Shown piece after piece: positions 1 through 10,855 of a DNA stretch of 64,000 bases. The position numbers and the translations under genes were made by a program. This stretch comes from Malus domestica (lineage: Eukaryota > Streptophyta > Magnoliopsida > Rosales > Rosaceae). The stretch is taken from NCBI RefSeq assembly GCF_042453785.1, contig NC_091677.1:28769501-28833500 (forward strand). Reading direction: 5' to 3'. Each line of letters begins with the position of its first letter. Positions within the stretch are counted from its first letter, which is position 1. The notes under the pieces were generated by a model. The model made no database searches and had not been told where the DNA came from. It saw only the letters and a program-made list of their open reading frames with translations.

Positions 1-2
1 TT

Positions 3-143
3 GATCAACTTCACGCACTCTTACTGAACCAAGAATATCGACTTCATCAGCTTCACTCTCAGGCTCAAACTGCGCCTCGAGGAAATTGCGGTCTTGGAAT
101 TTTTCGTGGTTGTGGACCTTGTGGTTGTTCCTGTCTATTTTAG
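3..143 (+). CDS. 3' end of an unidentified upstream gene (partial)
   Basis: A frame open from the window edge runs for 46 codons and stops with TAG at 141–143. The visible C-terminus is rich in Leu, Gln and His, then ends in a short Cys/Gly-rich tail with four cysteines in the last ten residues. An AATAAA-type polyadenylation signal lies near 200, and sequence after it is AT-rich and non-coding, as expected of a 3' UTR. I do not recognise the family. It could be a chance open frame, but its position 5' of a polyA signal and its balanced codon use favour a real terminal exon. Confidence 0.4.
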   Translation, partial: DQLHALLLNQEYRLHQLHSQAQTAPRGNCGLGIFRGCGPCGCSCLF

Positions 144-875
144 TGCATGCTGAAGAAGGATAGATAACAATGTACTCATACAAACAAAGCTTCTTATTTG
201 AATAAAATGATGAGTTCTTTTGTACTTAACACCGGTTTATTGTTTACTTAATTTCTTTTCATACTTAGTGGGAAAAAATGCATCTTAATCCCAATTCGTC
301 CTTTATTTTGTCTTTCTAAACACCAAGCCCTAATCCGCCCTCATAACGGTGACCATAATCGGAATTGCCTAATCCGGCCTTACAACGGTGACCATAATCG
401 AAACTAATGATGTGAGCATTTCTGCTCGTCAATCGAGGCTCAGTCTTATCAACGACGACGGAATGATTGGTGGACGACATCATAATCAGAATCGTTCATT
501 CTCTTTATTATCATCTAAAGATCATACCTGCAAAAAATTATTCAGTTTAAGATCGTTTAGTTATCCATTTGTGTAAAACGAACCAACCGTTTGAGTAACA
601 AGTAGGATCCACATAATAAACCGTTCATTTTTGTGTGACTCATGAATTGTTAAAAATTTCACGGTGAACCGTCCATTAAATGTAATATTTTTACATCTAT
701 CATCGTTGACCGTATAGGTATTTTATTGACCTACTTAAAATTCTGATATAATAAGGTCGAAGTCCCTTCCTCCGCTTTTGAAAGACGCCTCCAGCTGCTT
801 CTGCTGCTTCTGCTGCTGCTGCTGCTGCTGCTTCTTCTTCTTTCTCCAGCGGCACATAGAAATCACCAAGTAACC
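144..875. other. 3' UTR/intergenic spacer and RPB6 promoter/5' UTR
   Basis: This stretch holds the likely 3' UTR of the upstream gene (AATAAA near 200), AT-rich spacer with a short near-duplicate (phrases around 313–395 about the 'cctaatccg…aacggtgaccataatcg' motif occur twice), and the 5' UTR of the RPB6 gene. No convincing coding region is present. Confidence 0.5.
781..846 (+). repeat. GCT/CTT trinucleotide microsatellite in RPB6 5' UTR
   Basis: Runs of GCT followed by CTT triplets lie directly 5' of the RPB6 start codon. Pyrimidine-rich tracts are common in 5' UTRs of plant housekeeping genes. The tract creates a spurious poly-Ala/Glu frame on the minus strand. Confidence 0.8.
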
Positions 876-2471
876 ATGGCGGACGAAGATTACAACGATA
901 TGGACATCGGGTACGAGGATGAGCCAGTAGAGCCAGAGATTGAGGTAACGATCTTACTTTAATTTTGTCTCTTGCTTCTTTCAATTTTATGATGATTGCT
1001 GTTAAAATCTCTGATTAACAAATTGACTGGATTCATAGTTTGTATTTTATTGAAAAAATTAAAGAAATAAATTTGAAGTTGCGATATAGTAATACAGTCT
1101 GGTGGTATTTAGGGTTTAGGGTCCTAGGTTTTAGGTTTGAATCTCATGGATTGTGAATTCGATACCAATTTATTTCCCACTTTTAGTGTAAATATCGTTG
1201 CATAAAAAATAAATTTGAAGAAGAATAATTGGGTAATGGACAGGAAGGCGCAGAGGAGGTAGAGGATGCGGAGAATGCTAACGATGATCTTCCAGGCGAT
1301 GCCATTGAAGTTGATGACAAAGAAGAAGAAGCACCGGTGGAACGACCGCGAAGAACATCCAAATTTATGACCAAATATGAACGTGCTAGAATATTGGGTA
1401 CTCGTGCTGTGCAGATCAGGTATATTTCTATTCAGTTTCAATTTTGAATCTTTGTTGTTGATTGATTTGAATTGGAAATTGATTGAGATTGTATGGTTTG
1501 GATGAGCAGCATGAATGCCCCTGTGATGGTTGAGTTGCAGGGTGAGACTGACCCGCTTGAGGTAACATTTTCCTGCACCTATATTTATGCTCGAATACTG
1601 GAATCGATCGATGCCTAGAAAGTAGAACTGTTACCATGTTAACCTGCTGCTTCACTTTGACGTGCACAAAACAAGTGCTTGTGTATTGGATGGTTAACCT
1701 GCTCTATTACATGCACAGAACAAGTGCTTGCATATTGGATTTTTGTTCCGCTATTGTTTTCTTCCACATTCCTCTAAAACAACTCGTTTTTATAAATTAA
1801 GAGTTAAAATCGAAGAACAGCCAAACCTTATAGTATCTTATTGTACCATGTGCCATTGTGTGACTAACGGAAAATGGCCAGAAATGGTGTGTTGTTGTGA
1901 CTTGTGACAATGTGCATGTTATCTTGATATAGCATCTAATTGCACTTTACTTTGATGTTCAGTTTTTCTCTTTCTACTTTTGGCTTTCTTTGCTTCTACA
2001 GAAAGCTGATCCCTGTCTTTCTGGATAATATTAGGATACCATCCTCCCTATATCATGTTAAGAATGATTTTCCATAGAACATAAGAAAACATATTAGTTA
2101 TTTCTTTAAGCGGCAAAAGAAATTATGTTATCTAATCGGACTTGTGAGAGCTCCAATTGTTTAGTAATGTAATGATACAATACATAGGGTTCCCTTACAC
2201 TACACTGGTATGACCTCGTATGTTATGATGGTGTAGATTGCTATGAAGGAGCTTCGTGAGCGGAAGGTGCCCTTCACCATTCGCCGCTACCTGCCTGATG
2301 GAAGGTGCGGTTTTGATTTTAGTTTATCTTCATTCTAAGCATTGTATTTTTGCTTTCGCATGTGTTTTAGAAACGTTTTAATCGGGTCTGAAAATTTTCA
2401 GTTACGAAGATTGGGGTGTAGATGAGTTGATTGTGGAAGACTCGTGGAAGAGGCAGGTGGGAGGTGAATGA
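876..2471 (+). CDS. NRPB6: RNA polymerases I, II and III common subunit RPB6 (RPABC2)
   Basis: Shared small subunit of the nuclear RNA polymerases, located at the clamp base and needed for assembly. Five coding exons give a 144-residue protein: 876–944, 1244–1419, 1510–1561, 2237–2304 and 2402–2471 (TGA). All introns are GT–AG and frames join exactly. The N-terminal third is very acidic (Glu/Asp-rich, residues about 1–50). The conserved core follows, with the family signature '[13 protein letters not shown]' near residue 69, then '[16 protein letters not shown]', '[12 protein letters not shown]' and the conserved acidic C-terminus around 'DELIVEDSW'. Length matches the plant family (about 144 aa). 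The start ATG lies in good context (accATGG). Intact and most likely functional. Confidence 0.95.
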
Positions 2472-4518
2472 TCATCATCTATGCATGAAAAATGGTTTCC
2501 GATGTCGGTATTTTATCTATAAATTTCCCGTGAAGATCTGCTTCTGTTGACTTGTAACATTTTACCTATAAACTTACATGCTACGAGACCTTTTCTATCT
2601 GTCATTTGTAAATGTTTTGATGTACTGTTGAGGACATAGAAATTTAAGTATGTTTTAAGGAAGTTGAGGACATTCTTCTTTTAAAGATTATCCATGCCAA
2701 ATCGGCTGAATCGAGATGCCAGATCATGAATTAGTAACTGCATCCAATCTTCAAAAAATCCCAATCGTTTCGAACTCTCTTTTTGGAATGGATTTTTTAT
2801 AGAATCCCCATGAATAGGATTAAACCTTATTCAATGGTATTTACATGAAATTCCTCTTTCTTATTCTTAAACAAGTCCCCATGAGGGCTTAGTTGATCCA
2901 CGATTTATATTTCGTCCTTCGTTTCTTTTTTGTTTCGGAACAACTCTCATTTACCGTTAAAATTAACACAGAAATTTGACATGATTTGAGCAAAGTAAAC
3001 AAAAAAATAGTCGGACTGGACTTGGCAAGATGTACCCGACCCTTAAACACGATCACAAAACCGTCGAAAATTACGGTTTTAGGTCATACCTGATCGAGTC
3101 GGGTTGATAATGGTTGGATCCGTTAATTAACCTTGGACAGTACCAATTTATCTCTACGCTTTGTAATTGTTTGTGCTAATGTTTAGGTTTCTTAATTATT
3201 GCTTCTTCCTCTCGCTAGTTTTCATTCATCAACACAAACAAATACAAACCAAGATAATAATCGACACAACACAAGCACAAACATGTAAATGCCACTAATA
3301 CCTATCTGTCACCAAAATAATAATCGACACAACAAACTTTTACCGGCCACCACACTGGTCATTGCTAAAGAGAAAAGACAACATAATATCATCGTAAAGG
3401 AGCAAGATCACATCAAGTCTAAGGAAGGGCAACCATGCATTTCTTAATCATCCTCATGACCAAGACAACATTTTTGACTTCGCTAAATATAAAAATCAAT
3501 TAAGAAGCTCCCAATGGCCTGCAAATTAAACCAATATTAATAACTAAGTGTAATAAATCAATTGCTCCCGGTTGTTGTTCAATCCATTTCAAAACAAGAA
3601 TTTTTTATCATTATGATTTGATCAATCATTTTTCTATAGTTAAGGTGAAGAACTAAATCAAGGATAAAAAATTTGTGTGTTTTCTAAGTATGGGATATTT
3701 CAGACTTTTTAACCATTAGATCTTAATATTTGTATTATTAATTAAAGATGTAACAGTTAAAAACATAGAATATTTGGTACTTCCGATTTTCATAGAAAAT
3801 TTCAAACCAAAATCCTCTTTCTTTATCAAAATACTTTTTAGAAACTCAAAATTCTATTTATCGTTAATTCAATCACCGTTAACACTATTTTCATTTTCTT
3901 ACTGATTAATACAATAGAATTTTACAACATAATTTTCTTGTATTACTTCTTTTGAAATATATACATATACAATCCTTGTTCAATACAGGGTAATTTTCTT
4001 GTATTACTTCTAAAAAAGGATTCCTAGTATTTAAAGTATCTTACATTCTTTTTTCCCTAACATTGACTCACGATTAACAAATACATCCAACATGTGTTGC
4101 AAGCGGTTTGATAGGAACAGAAAAATGGAATCAAACATAGTATGTTTTGTACTTTTGTGCCAAGGAGGAATCACACCTTTGGTCTGTGTCACGAACGAAT
4201 TAATTATTGAATTCATGTGGCAAGTGCTAGAACGACGTAGTCAAAATAATTTCGAGAAGACATATTTATTTTATAGGTAATGCTACACAAATTATATAAT
4301 ATGTGGTTAATATGAATGAGCACGTTTATTAATGTTTAAATTATAATTCAATCATCATTTTTCATGTCATTTAGTTTATAAAATTTGATCTACGAATGAA
4401 GTCTTCCTAATATTATTTTTTTTATACAACATTATTTATATTAAAATATTATAAAAATAAATTGATATTAAATTTGCAGCATAAGATATTTAAATTTAAC
4501 ATGTTTCATTTACAAATA
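2472..4518. other. Intergenic spacer
   Basis: AT-rich sequence with many stops in all frames. The first part is probably the RPB6 3' UTR. I see no coding exon, RNA gene or clear full-length transposon. Some phrases near 3000–3130 resemble degraded repeat sequence but could not be assigned. Confidence 0.5.
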
Positions 4519-4666
4519 GGGGTGTGCTATCCATATATCCCTTTTTACTTCTTACACATCCCTTTATTAATTTATGTCCGTTGATCATCTTTAATTCATC
4601 CGATCCGACGGTCGAAAACTAAAAAGGTGCGAAAGAAATACAAAAGAATGGGTAGATATCACACTC
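4519..4666. mobile_element. MITE copy 1 (short foldback), in aminotransferase-A promoter
   Basis: About 150 bp with ends of the type 'ggggtgtgctatcca' and the inverted 'gatatcacac', and an internal phrase 'tccgttgatc…gatccgacggtcg'. The same arrangement recurs at 7953–8110 and 14888–15030, which defines a small non-autonomous DNA-transposon family. No target-site duplication was clear. It ends 71 bp before the ATG of the downstream gene. Confidence 0.7.
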
Positions 4667-4667
4667 A

Positions 4668-4675
4668 TATAAATA
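4668..4675 (+). promoter_or_regulatory. Candidate TATA box of aminotransferase A
   Basis: TATAAATA stands 63 bp before the ATG at 4738, directly at the downstream edge of the MITE. The spacing would leave a 5' UTR of roughly 30–40 nt. Inferred from motif and position only. Confidence 0.5.
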
Positions 4676-4737
4676 AATAACAGACATTGAGTACATACCT
4701 CAAATTCACAAACCCCCACCAACCATTAACGATCGAA

Positions 4738-7723
4738 ATGGTGGAGAAAGAGTCGAAGAAGAAGTGGAATTTTGAGGGGAATTTCCATGGAGAGCAAAAA
4801 ACGGCATCACCACCAATCACAGTTCGAGGAATCCTGTACATGATAATGCGAAGTCTCAACAAAGATGACGACAGGCCAATCATTCCTCTTGGTCACGGTG
4901 ACCCCTCCGCCTTCCCATGCTTCCGAACTAGTGCTGCAGCTGAAGACGCCGTCGTCGACGCCCTTCGCTCCGCCCGCTATAACTCTTACTCTCCCACCGT
5001 TGGTATTCTACCGGCAAGAAGGTATATACACAAGTCAACTTTGATAACAATTTCTGCAACCTAATTTTTTTTTTTTTTTGTTTAAAGTTCTAATTCTATG
5101 AAGCTTTGTTGCGTCTAGATTAAGCCTGTCAAACTGGTCGTGTTTGCCATTTTTGTTTTATATCGATATCTCAATATATCGTGTTGTGTTAAACTCGTTA
5201 TCTTAATGATTCTTAATAAGTTATCCGATATTGACGATTCGTGTTATTTCTTGTCGGATTAACGGGTCACAAGAAGTTATCATACCTAATTCCTAGATCT
5301 GTCAAACGAATATTGGGGGTCTCATCGTTGGTTATTGTGTGTTTGAAAATTAATCAAAATTAATCAAATTTAGGCGCTTGTCGGGTTAACAGTTTGAACT
5401 TTGGAGTCCAATAGTTGTTTAACCGTGTAATTTAATCAAATTTAGTACCGGCGATGATTTTATAAAAAGTGGATATAAAAAAAAGCTGAGCTCAAAAAGA
5501 TGTTTGGTAAATATTTAAAAACAACTTATTTTCATAGTTTTAGGTGAAAAAACAGCTAAAAAGGTAAAACAGTAAAAATGAGCTTATTCTCAAAGCACAG
5601 CAGAAACAATTTTTTTTTCAAAGCACAATAATACCAAACCAGCAGTCGCAACATATTTTGTGTTTGAAACCTCAAATCTTAACTTGATTCCCACATGAAG
5701 GTTTACGCTGCACCTGAGGGAGAGTGATACCTTGATATGTATTGATGATCTCTGATTTGGCCTAATTACAAGTAGTTACATAATTTATACGTATTTCGTT
5801 CTGTCACGTATACATGATGTGTTTATTTATACACTTGTTCAAGTAACATTTCAAATTAATTAGTACGTACTCTCGTTACTAAATTGATGCCGGAAATGCA
5901 ACGTTCAGGGCCATTGCTGGTTACCTCTCCCATGATCTCCCGTACAACCTATCACCGGACGATGTTTATCTTACAGTTGGATGTTCAAATGCGATTGAAG
6001 TCATCATAGAAGCTCTTGCACGTCCGGGTGCCAACATTTTGATTCCGAGGCCAGGCTTCCCTTACTATGATGTTCGGGCGGCCTGTTCCAATCTCGAAGT
6101 CCGTCATTATGATCTCCTTCCGGACAAGGGCTGGGAGGTTGATCTCGAAGCTGTTGAAGCACTTTCGGATGAAAATACTGTTGCCATGGTGATCATCAAT
6201 CCTGGCAATCCTTGTGGAAATGTACACTCACCTCAACACTTGGAGAAGGTTGGTTAATTGCTCTAACGCGAACTACTAATTGTTCGGTTTTTCTTGCTAA
6301 TCTAAGGATTCTAGTCCTAATGTGTGTATACATCAAGGTAATTTGTGTTTCGTATACCACATCTCTAGTTATAAGGTTCAGGCTCCCAACAAATACACCA
6401 GTGAGACGGTTCATAATGTGGTTTGAAATAAAGGTTTTAACTAAAAGATAATTACTAGTTTTGATTTTGGTGGAGTTCTAGATTGCGGAGAAGGCGAGGA
6501 AGCTTGGGATTCTGGTAATTGCTGATGAAGTTTATGAGCAGATTACTTTTGGAAGTACCAACTTTGTGCCAATGGCGGCATTTGCAGCTACTGTGCCAGT
6601 TATTACGCTTGGTTCTATATCGAAGAGATGGATCGTACCTGGTTGGCGACTTGGTTGGCTTGTCACCTGTGATCCCACTGCCACTCTTAAAAATTCTGGG
6701 GTCTCTCTCTCTCTCTCTCTCTGTATATATACCTGTGTGTGTGTGTGTGTGTGTGTATCATGTTGTTGGAATATATATCCCGTAATTAATCAAATCTCTG
6801 TTTTTGCTTTGTTCTTGACCTCAGCTAAATGAGCGCATAACGGCGTGTCTTGAAGTTACAACTGATCCTGCAACCTTCGTCCAGGTTTTGTAAATCAAGT
6901 TGCTCTTTTTTTGCTTGCTTGGTTATTTACAGTTTATGAGCCGAATAACCAAAGCTCAAGATCGGATCATTTTTCTAACAAGCGTAGTATCTTGTTAAAC
7001 CGAGCTCAAACTGTAAAATGTGAGTTATTATGCATGCAGGCAGCAATTCCTCAAATTCTAGAGAAGACCAAAGAGGAGTTCTATTCAAACATAATTGCGA
7101 TTTTAAGACGTTGCGCGGACATATGTTTTGATAGACTTCAGGAAATCCCCTGCATTACTTGCCCAAGCAAACCAGAGGGTTCCATGTTTCTAATGGTAAG
7201 GGCATTACACAAATATGTGCGCGCGAGCGTGAGCGCTCACGCGTGTGTTTTTATGCCTTTGATTCGTAAAAGATGTGAAATATTGTGATGCAGGTGAAGC
7301 TAAACCTCGAATTATTGGATGACATTGGTGATGATATGGAGTTTTGCATTAAACTTGCCGAAGAGGAATCTGTTGTCGTTTTACCTGGTAAGAATCAAAA
7401 CTCACTAGCATGCATCAAAATCGAACACCGGATTTCAATCTCTCTTACCTGCAACAACACACCAAATCGAAGAATGTCAAAACACATCATTTCAGCACTT
7501 GATCAAACAGTCAGAGATCAACTACAAGGACTCAAATTTGAATCATATGTTGAAGATTGCACATAAACTTCGCTGTAATTCCTCGCGGTTAACATTATTT
7601 GCAGGGGTGGCTGTGGGAATGAAGAACTGGTTGCGCGTAACCTTCGCTTGCGATCATTCATGTCTCGAAGATGGCCTTGGCCGGATGAAAGCCTTCTACC
7701 AACGGCATGCCAAGAAACATTAG
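4738..7723 (+). CDS. Tyrosine/nicotianamine-type aminotransferase A
   Basis: PLP-dependent class I/II aminotransferase of the plant TAT/NAAT family, which transaminates tyrosine (to 4-hydroxyphenylpyruvate, feeding tocopherol and related products) or related substrates in the cytosol. Seven exons: 4738–5021, 5909–6248, 6482–6700, 6825–6884, 7040–7195, 7294–7387 and 7605–7723, giving 423 aa, the usual family length. Visible features are the N-terminal '[11 protein letters not shown]' (about 83–95), the substrate/cofactor loop 'NPGNPCG', 'ADEVYEQ' (about 222–228) and the Schiff-base lysine in 'GSISKRW' (K256). Conserved arginine-bearing 'NWLRVTFA' lies near the C-terminus. All GT–AG introns join in frame with no lesion. 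Intron 1 is about 0.9 kb and intron 3 begins with a CT/GT microsatellite. Exact substrate cannot be told from sequence; NAAT, TAT and alanine/tyrosine variants are all possible. Confidence 0.93.
6701..6757 (+). repeat. Compound (CT)n–(TA)n–(GT)n microsatellite
   Basis: Dinucleotide runs of CT (6702–6722) and GT (6735–6756), separated by a short TA stretch, at the start of intron 3 of aminotransferase A, beginning at its 5' splice site. Likely length-polymorphic. Confidence 0.9.
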
Positions 7724-7952
7724 TTAACTTGTTGATGGCGGTGATCAACAACTTCTCGTTGGATCCCATGCTCCGTTCGAAACTTCAAATGCTGGCTCTA
7801 CCTTGAATAAATGAAGATCGATAGTTCCGAAAATTAATCTATTAGCCAGTAGTGTAATACGTATAAACAAAATAAAATCGAGGGTGGTCGGAGATCAGTA
7901 ACTTCGCGTTCGATCTGCCTCTCTCATTGCTCCATCCATCTCTAGAAGATTA

Positions 7953-8110
7953 AAAAAGGGGTGTGATATCCATACACCCCATTTTACTTCTCACACACCC
8001 TTTTAATTTTCGGCCGTCGGATCAGATCAATTAAAGAAGATCAACGGACATAAATTAACAAGGGGTGTGTGAGAAGTAATTTGGGGTGTGTGGATAGCAC
8101 ACCCTTTAAA
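7953..8110. mobile_element. MITE copy 2, 3' of aminotransferase A
   Basis: A nearly symmetric foldback of about 158 bp. The left end 'aaaaaaggggtgtgatatcc' pairs with the right end 'gtgtggatagcacacccttt' on the other strand. The middle contains 'ggccgtcggatc' and 'gatcaacggacataaatt', shared with copies at 4519 and 14888. This is the best preserved of the three. Confidence 0.8.
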
Positions 8111-10855
8111 AAACATGTACTATTGATAAATTATGCAACTTAAATCTAAATTATTTGTACGGCATATTCAATGGATTTAGAGAATTTATCATATAAAGCC
8201 AAAATTTACCCTTCGATTTAAAAAATATTTAGTTTTTATAAAAAATATCGATTATAATAAAAAAATGTACTTGAATAAACTTAAATGCCTAAAAAATTAG
8301 AACCAAATTACACTACACCAAAAATTCTTGAAGTTCCCATACCATTTGGTTGTCGCCGGAAAAAAAACTAACTTTACTGCTGAAAAGTAGGTTTCAACAA
8401 CACCATGGAAACATGGACGGAGGGAGGTAAGGTCCAGTGGGGGCACACGCCCCCTCTCATCCTTATTATTATTATTTTTTATATTACAAATTATTCAATT
8501 AATCATTCTCATTTTTTTTTGTTTTATATATTATTTAATTAATCATATTAAAATAGTGAAAATCCTCTTTTAGTTTTTAAATGCCCTTCCGTCTTGTATA
8601 TTTTTCTCACGTACTAATGTCTAAACCTTGTTGAGTTGCATGTATTTGATTAATTAGTACAAATGAGCATTGGATTGTCAACAATTAAAGATAAAATTAG
8701 ACAATAGAGTAATAAAATTAGGTATTTTGTAATTAATTTTTTCAGCATTTGTAAAAGAACTAGCTTTATTTGTCCAAAAAAGGAGGTCAAATTTTTTAAG
8801 ATGCCTTCTCTTAGTTAAATTTCTGGCTTCGTCCTACGTAGAAATATCTAAAATACTAACAATAGTAACCCTGCCTCTTTCATGGGTTGTAATTCCAACC
8901 TTGCAATATGAGTTATCATTGATGCGGGTTTGCGTAATTCTCTTTCCCACCAAAGCTGAAGCAAATTCTTGGAATCCAGTTGCCGACAATTTTTCCGGTG
9001 ATAAGCCATAGAATTCAGTTGCTCTGCATGCGGTATGGGTGGGTATTGGATCAAAGGGAGCTTTATTTCTTTGCTAGGCTTAAAAAAAAATATATATGAT
9101 CAGAATTAATAGGTTCATATACACCGGTAACAATTTTTACCCAATGAATCCAGATCCATTCATCAGCCTGCAAAAGTTTCATACTTTGTTGTTGGTGAAT
9201 GAATCAGCACAATTTCATACTTCAAATTTTGGCTATTTATGATAAATACTCATGGATTTAAAGAAGTATGGCTCATTCACTTGTAAGGGAGATGTCTTAG
9301 GTTCGATTATCGTCAAATGCGAATTTGAACTAAATTATTGTTAACCCATTTTGAAGCTCACCATCTCCCTCTTAGTGTAGATAATATCGTTTGTTAAAAA
9401 AAAAAAAAGTAAGGCTCATTCATAACTGCTTCTTTAAAAACACTTTTACATGACTAGTTTGGAGTTGTGTTTTTTTCAAGCTACTTAATAAAAGCATATG
9501 AGTGTTTGGTATACTATAGTGTTAAAAGTGCTTTTAGCAAAAAAAAAAATGGTGATAAGATTGTCAAAATGAAAGTTTCATTAATATGGTATTGTTCACA
9601 TGCCTCCAATAAAAAATAAATTTTTTTTTTTTTAGAAGAATGTGTAGAGCTACCTCTGCTTTCTATTTTGGACCCATAATTTTTGTTCAGTTACCAAACA
9701 CAATTAAGACCCTAACCTTTTTATGAAGCTGCTTTAAAAAAATTAAGCAACACCAAATCAGCCTTAGAAGGACTTCTAGAGTAAAAGCACTTCTATTAGA
9801 AGCGCATTGAAATTTTTAATAAAAAATCAAGTGTTTCTTCCAGAAAACACTTTTCAAGTGATATTTTTAACAAGCACTTCTATTTTTTTTTCTGCCAAAC
9901 ATGATCAGAAGCATTTTTAGTTATGAAGCACTTTCAAACATGTATAAGTATATAATGAATTAATATTGAATAAAATATATGTTATAGAGAAAATAATCGC
10001 AAGTCACAAACAGAACACTCATTTCTAAATTCACATTTTGATTTCAGCCCCTAATCAACCTAATTGTTAGAATAAAACTTTATATGTTTAAATAGTTTGA
10101 TCAAAGTCCCTAGCATCATTTAAGAGATTTAACTCATGCATTTATGCATTCAATATCCCACAAATTATGAAATTTAAACAAATCCAAATAATATTATTAC
10201 AAATATAACAATTACTTAAAAATCAATAATAGAGTAATTTGCTCTTCACATAGTTCTAGCAAAAAAAAAAAAAAATGTACCCACGTATTATTAATAGAGT
10301 GCAAGTAATAACTATTGATATGTTTTAAAACATAAAATAAACACATATAATTAGCATGGTTATGTTCATAAAAAAAATATTGGTACAAATTAAATTAAAA
10401 ATATGGGTACATATTAAAATTCAAAACTATGGGTACAAATTAAATTGAAAATATGGGTACATATTAAAATTCAAAATTATGGGTACAAATTAAAACTAAA
10501 AAGAATATTGATATAAATGAAAAAACGGATACAAATTATAAATAGAAATATATGAAAAAAAAATACTAAAAAGTTTGTATTTGAAATGATTAATAAAAAA
10601 TTTTAAATTGACATATAATGACTTGTAAATAATTTAATATTCAAATAATGACATGAAGAAAAGTCAAGGAACCTCAATAAAAAATGAAAAAGAAATAAGA
10701 TTTTAATTAATGAGAAGAAGAAATAAAAAATAATAACGTAATTTATTTTGTATTTTATTTATAAAATGTAACATTTGGAGATCGTATGTGAAAGTTGCCG
10801 ATTAGCATCTGAGCACCATACACTTGGTTTGACAGTGAATATAAAAGAAGACATG
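8111..10855. other. Intergenic spacer between the two aminotransferase genes
   Basis: Very AT-rich with stops in all frames. It includes weak hAT-like foldback phrases around 9440–9960 ('agtttgg' and 'ccaaaca' ends, many AAGTGCTT-type repeats), simple A/T runs and a short tandem repeat at 10382–10500. The 3' UTRs of both convergent genes must lie at its two ends. I see no further gene. Confidence 0.5.
10382..10500 (+). repeat. 50-bp tandem repeat
   Basis: About 2.4 copies of a 50-bp AT-rich unit starting 'ggtacaaattaaatt' at 10382, 10432 and 10482. Each unit is built of two diverged 25-bp halves. Confidence 0.75.

Noticed and set aside
9440..9960. A hAT-type MITE in the spacer between the aminotransferase genes
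   Set aside because: Only fragments of the usual ends ('agtttgg', 'ccaaacatg') are visible, without a target duplication or continuous inverted arms.
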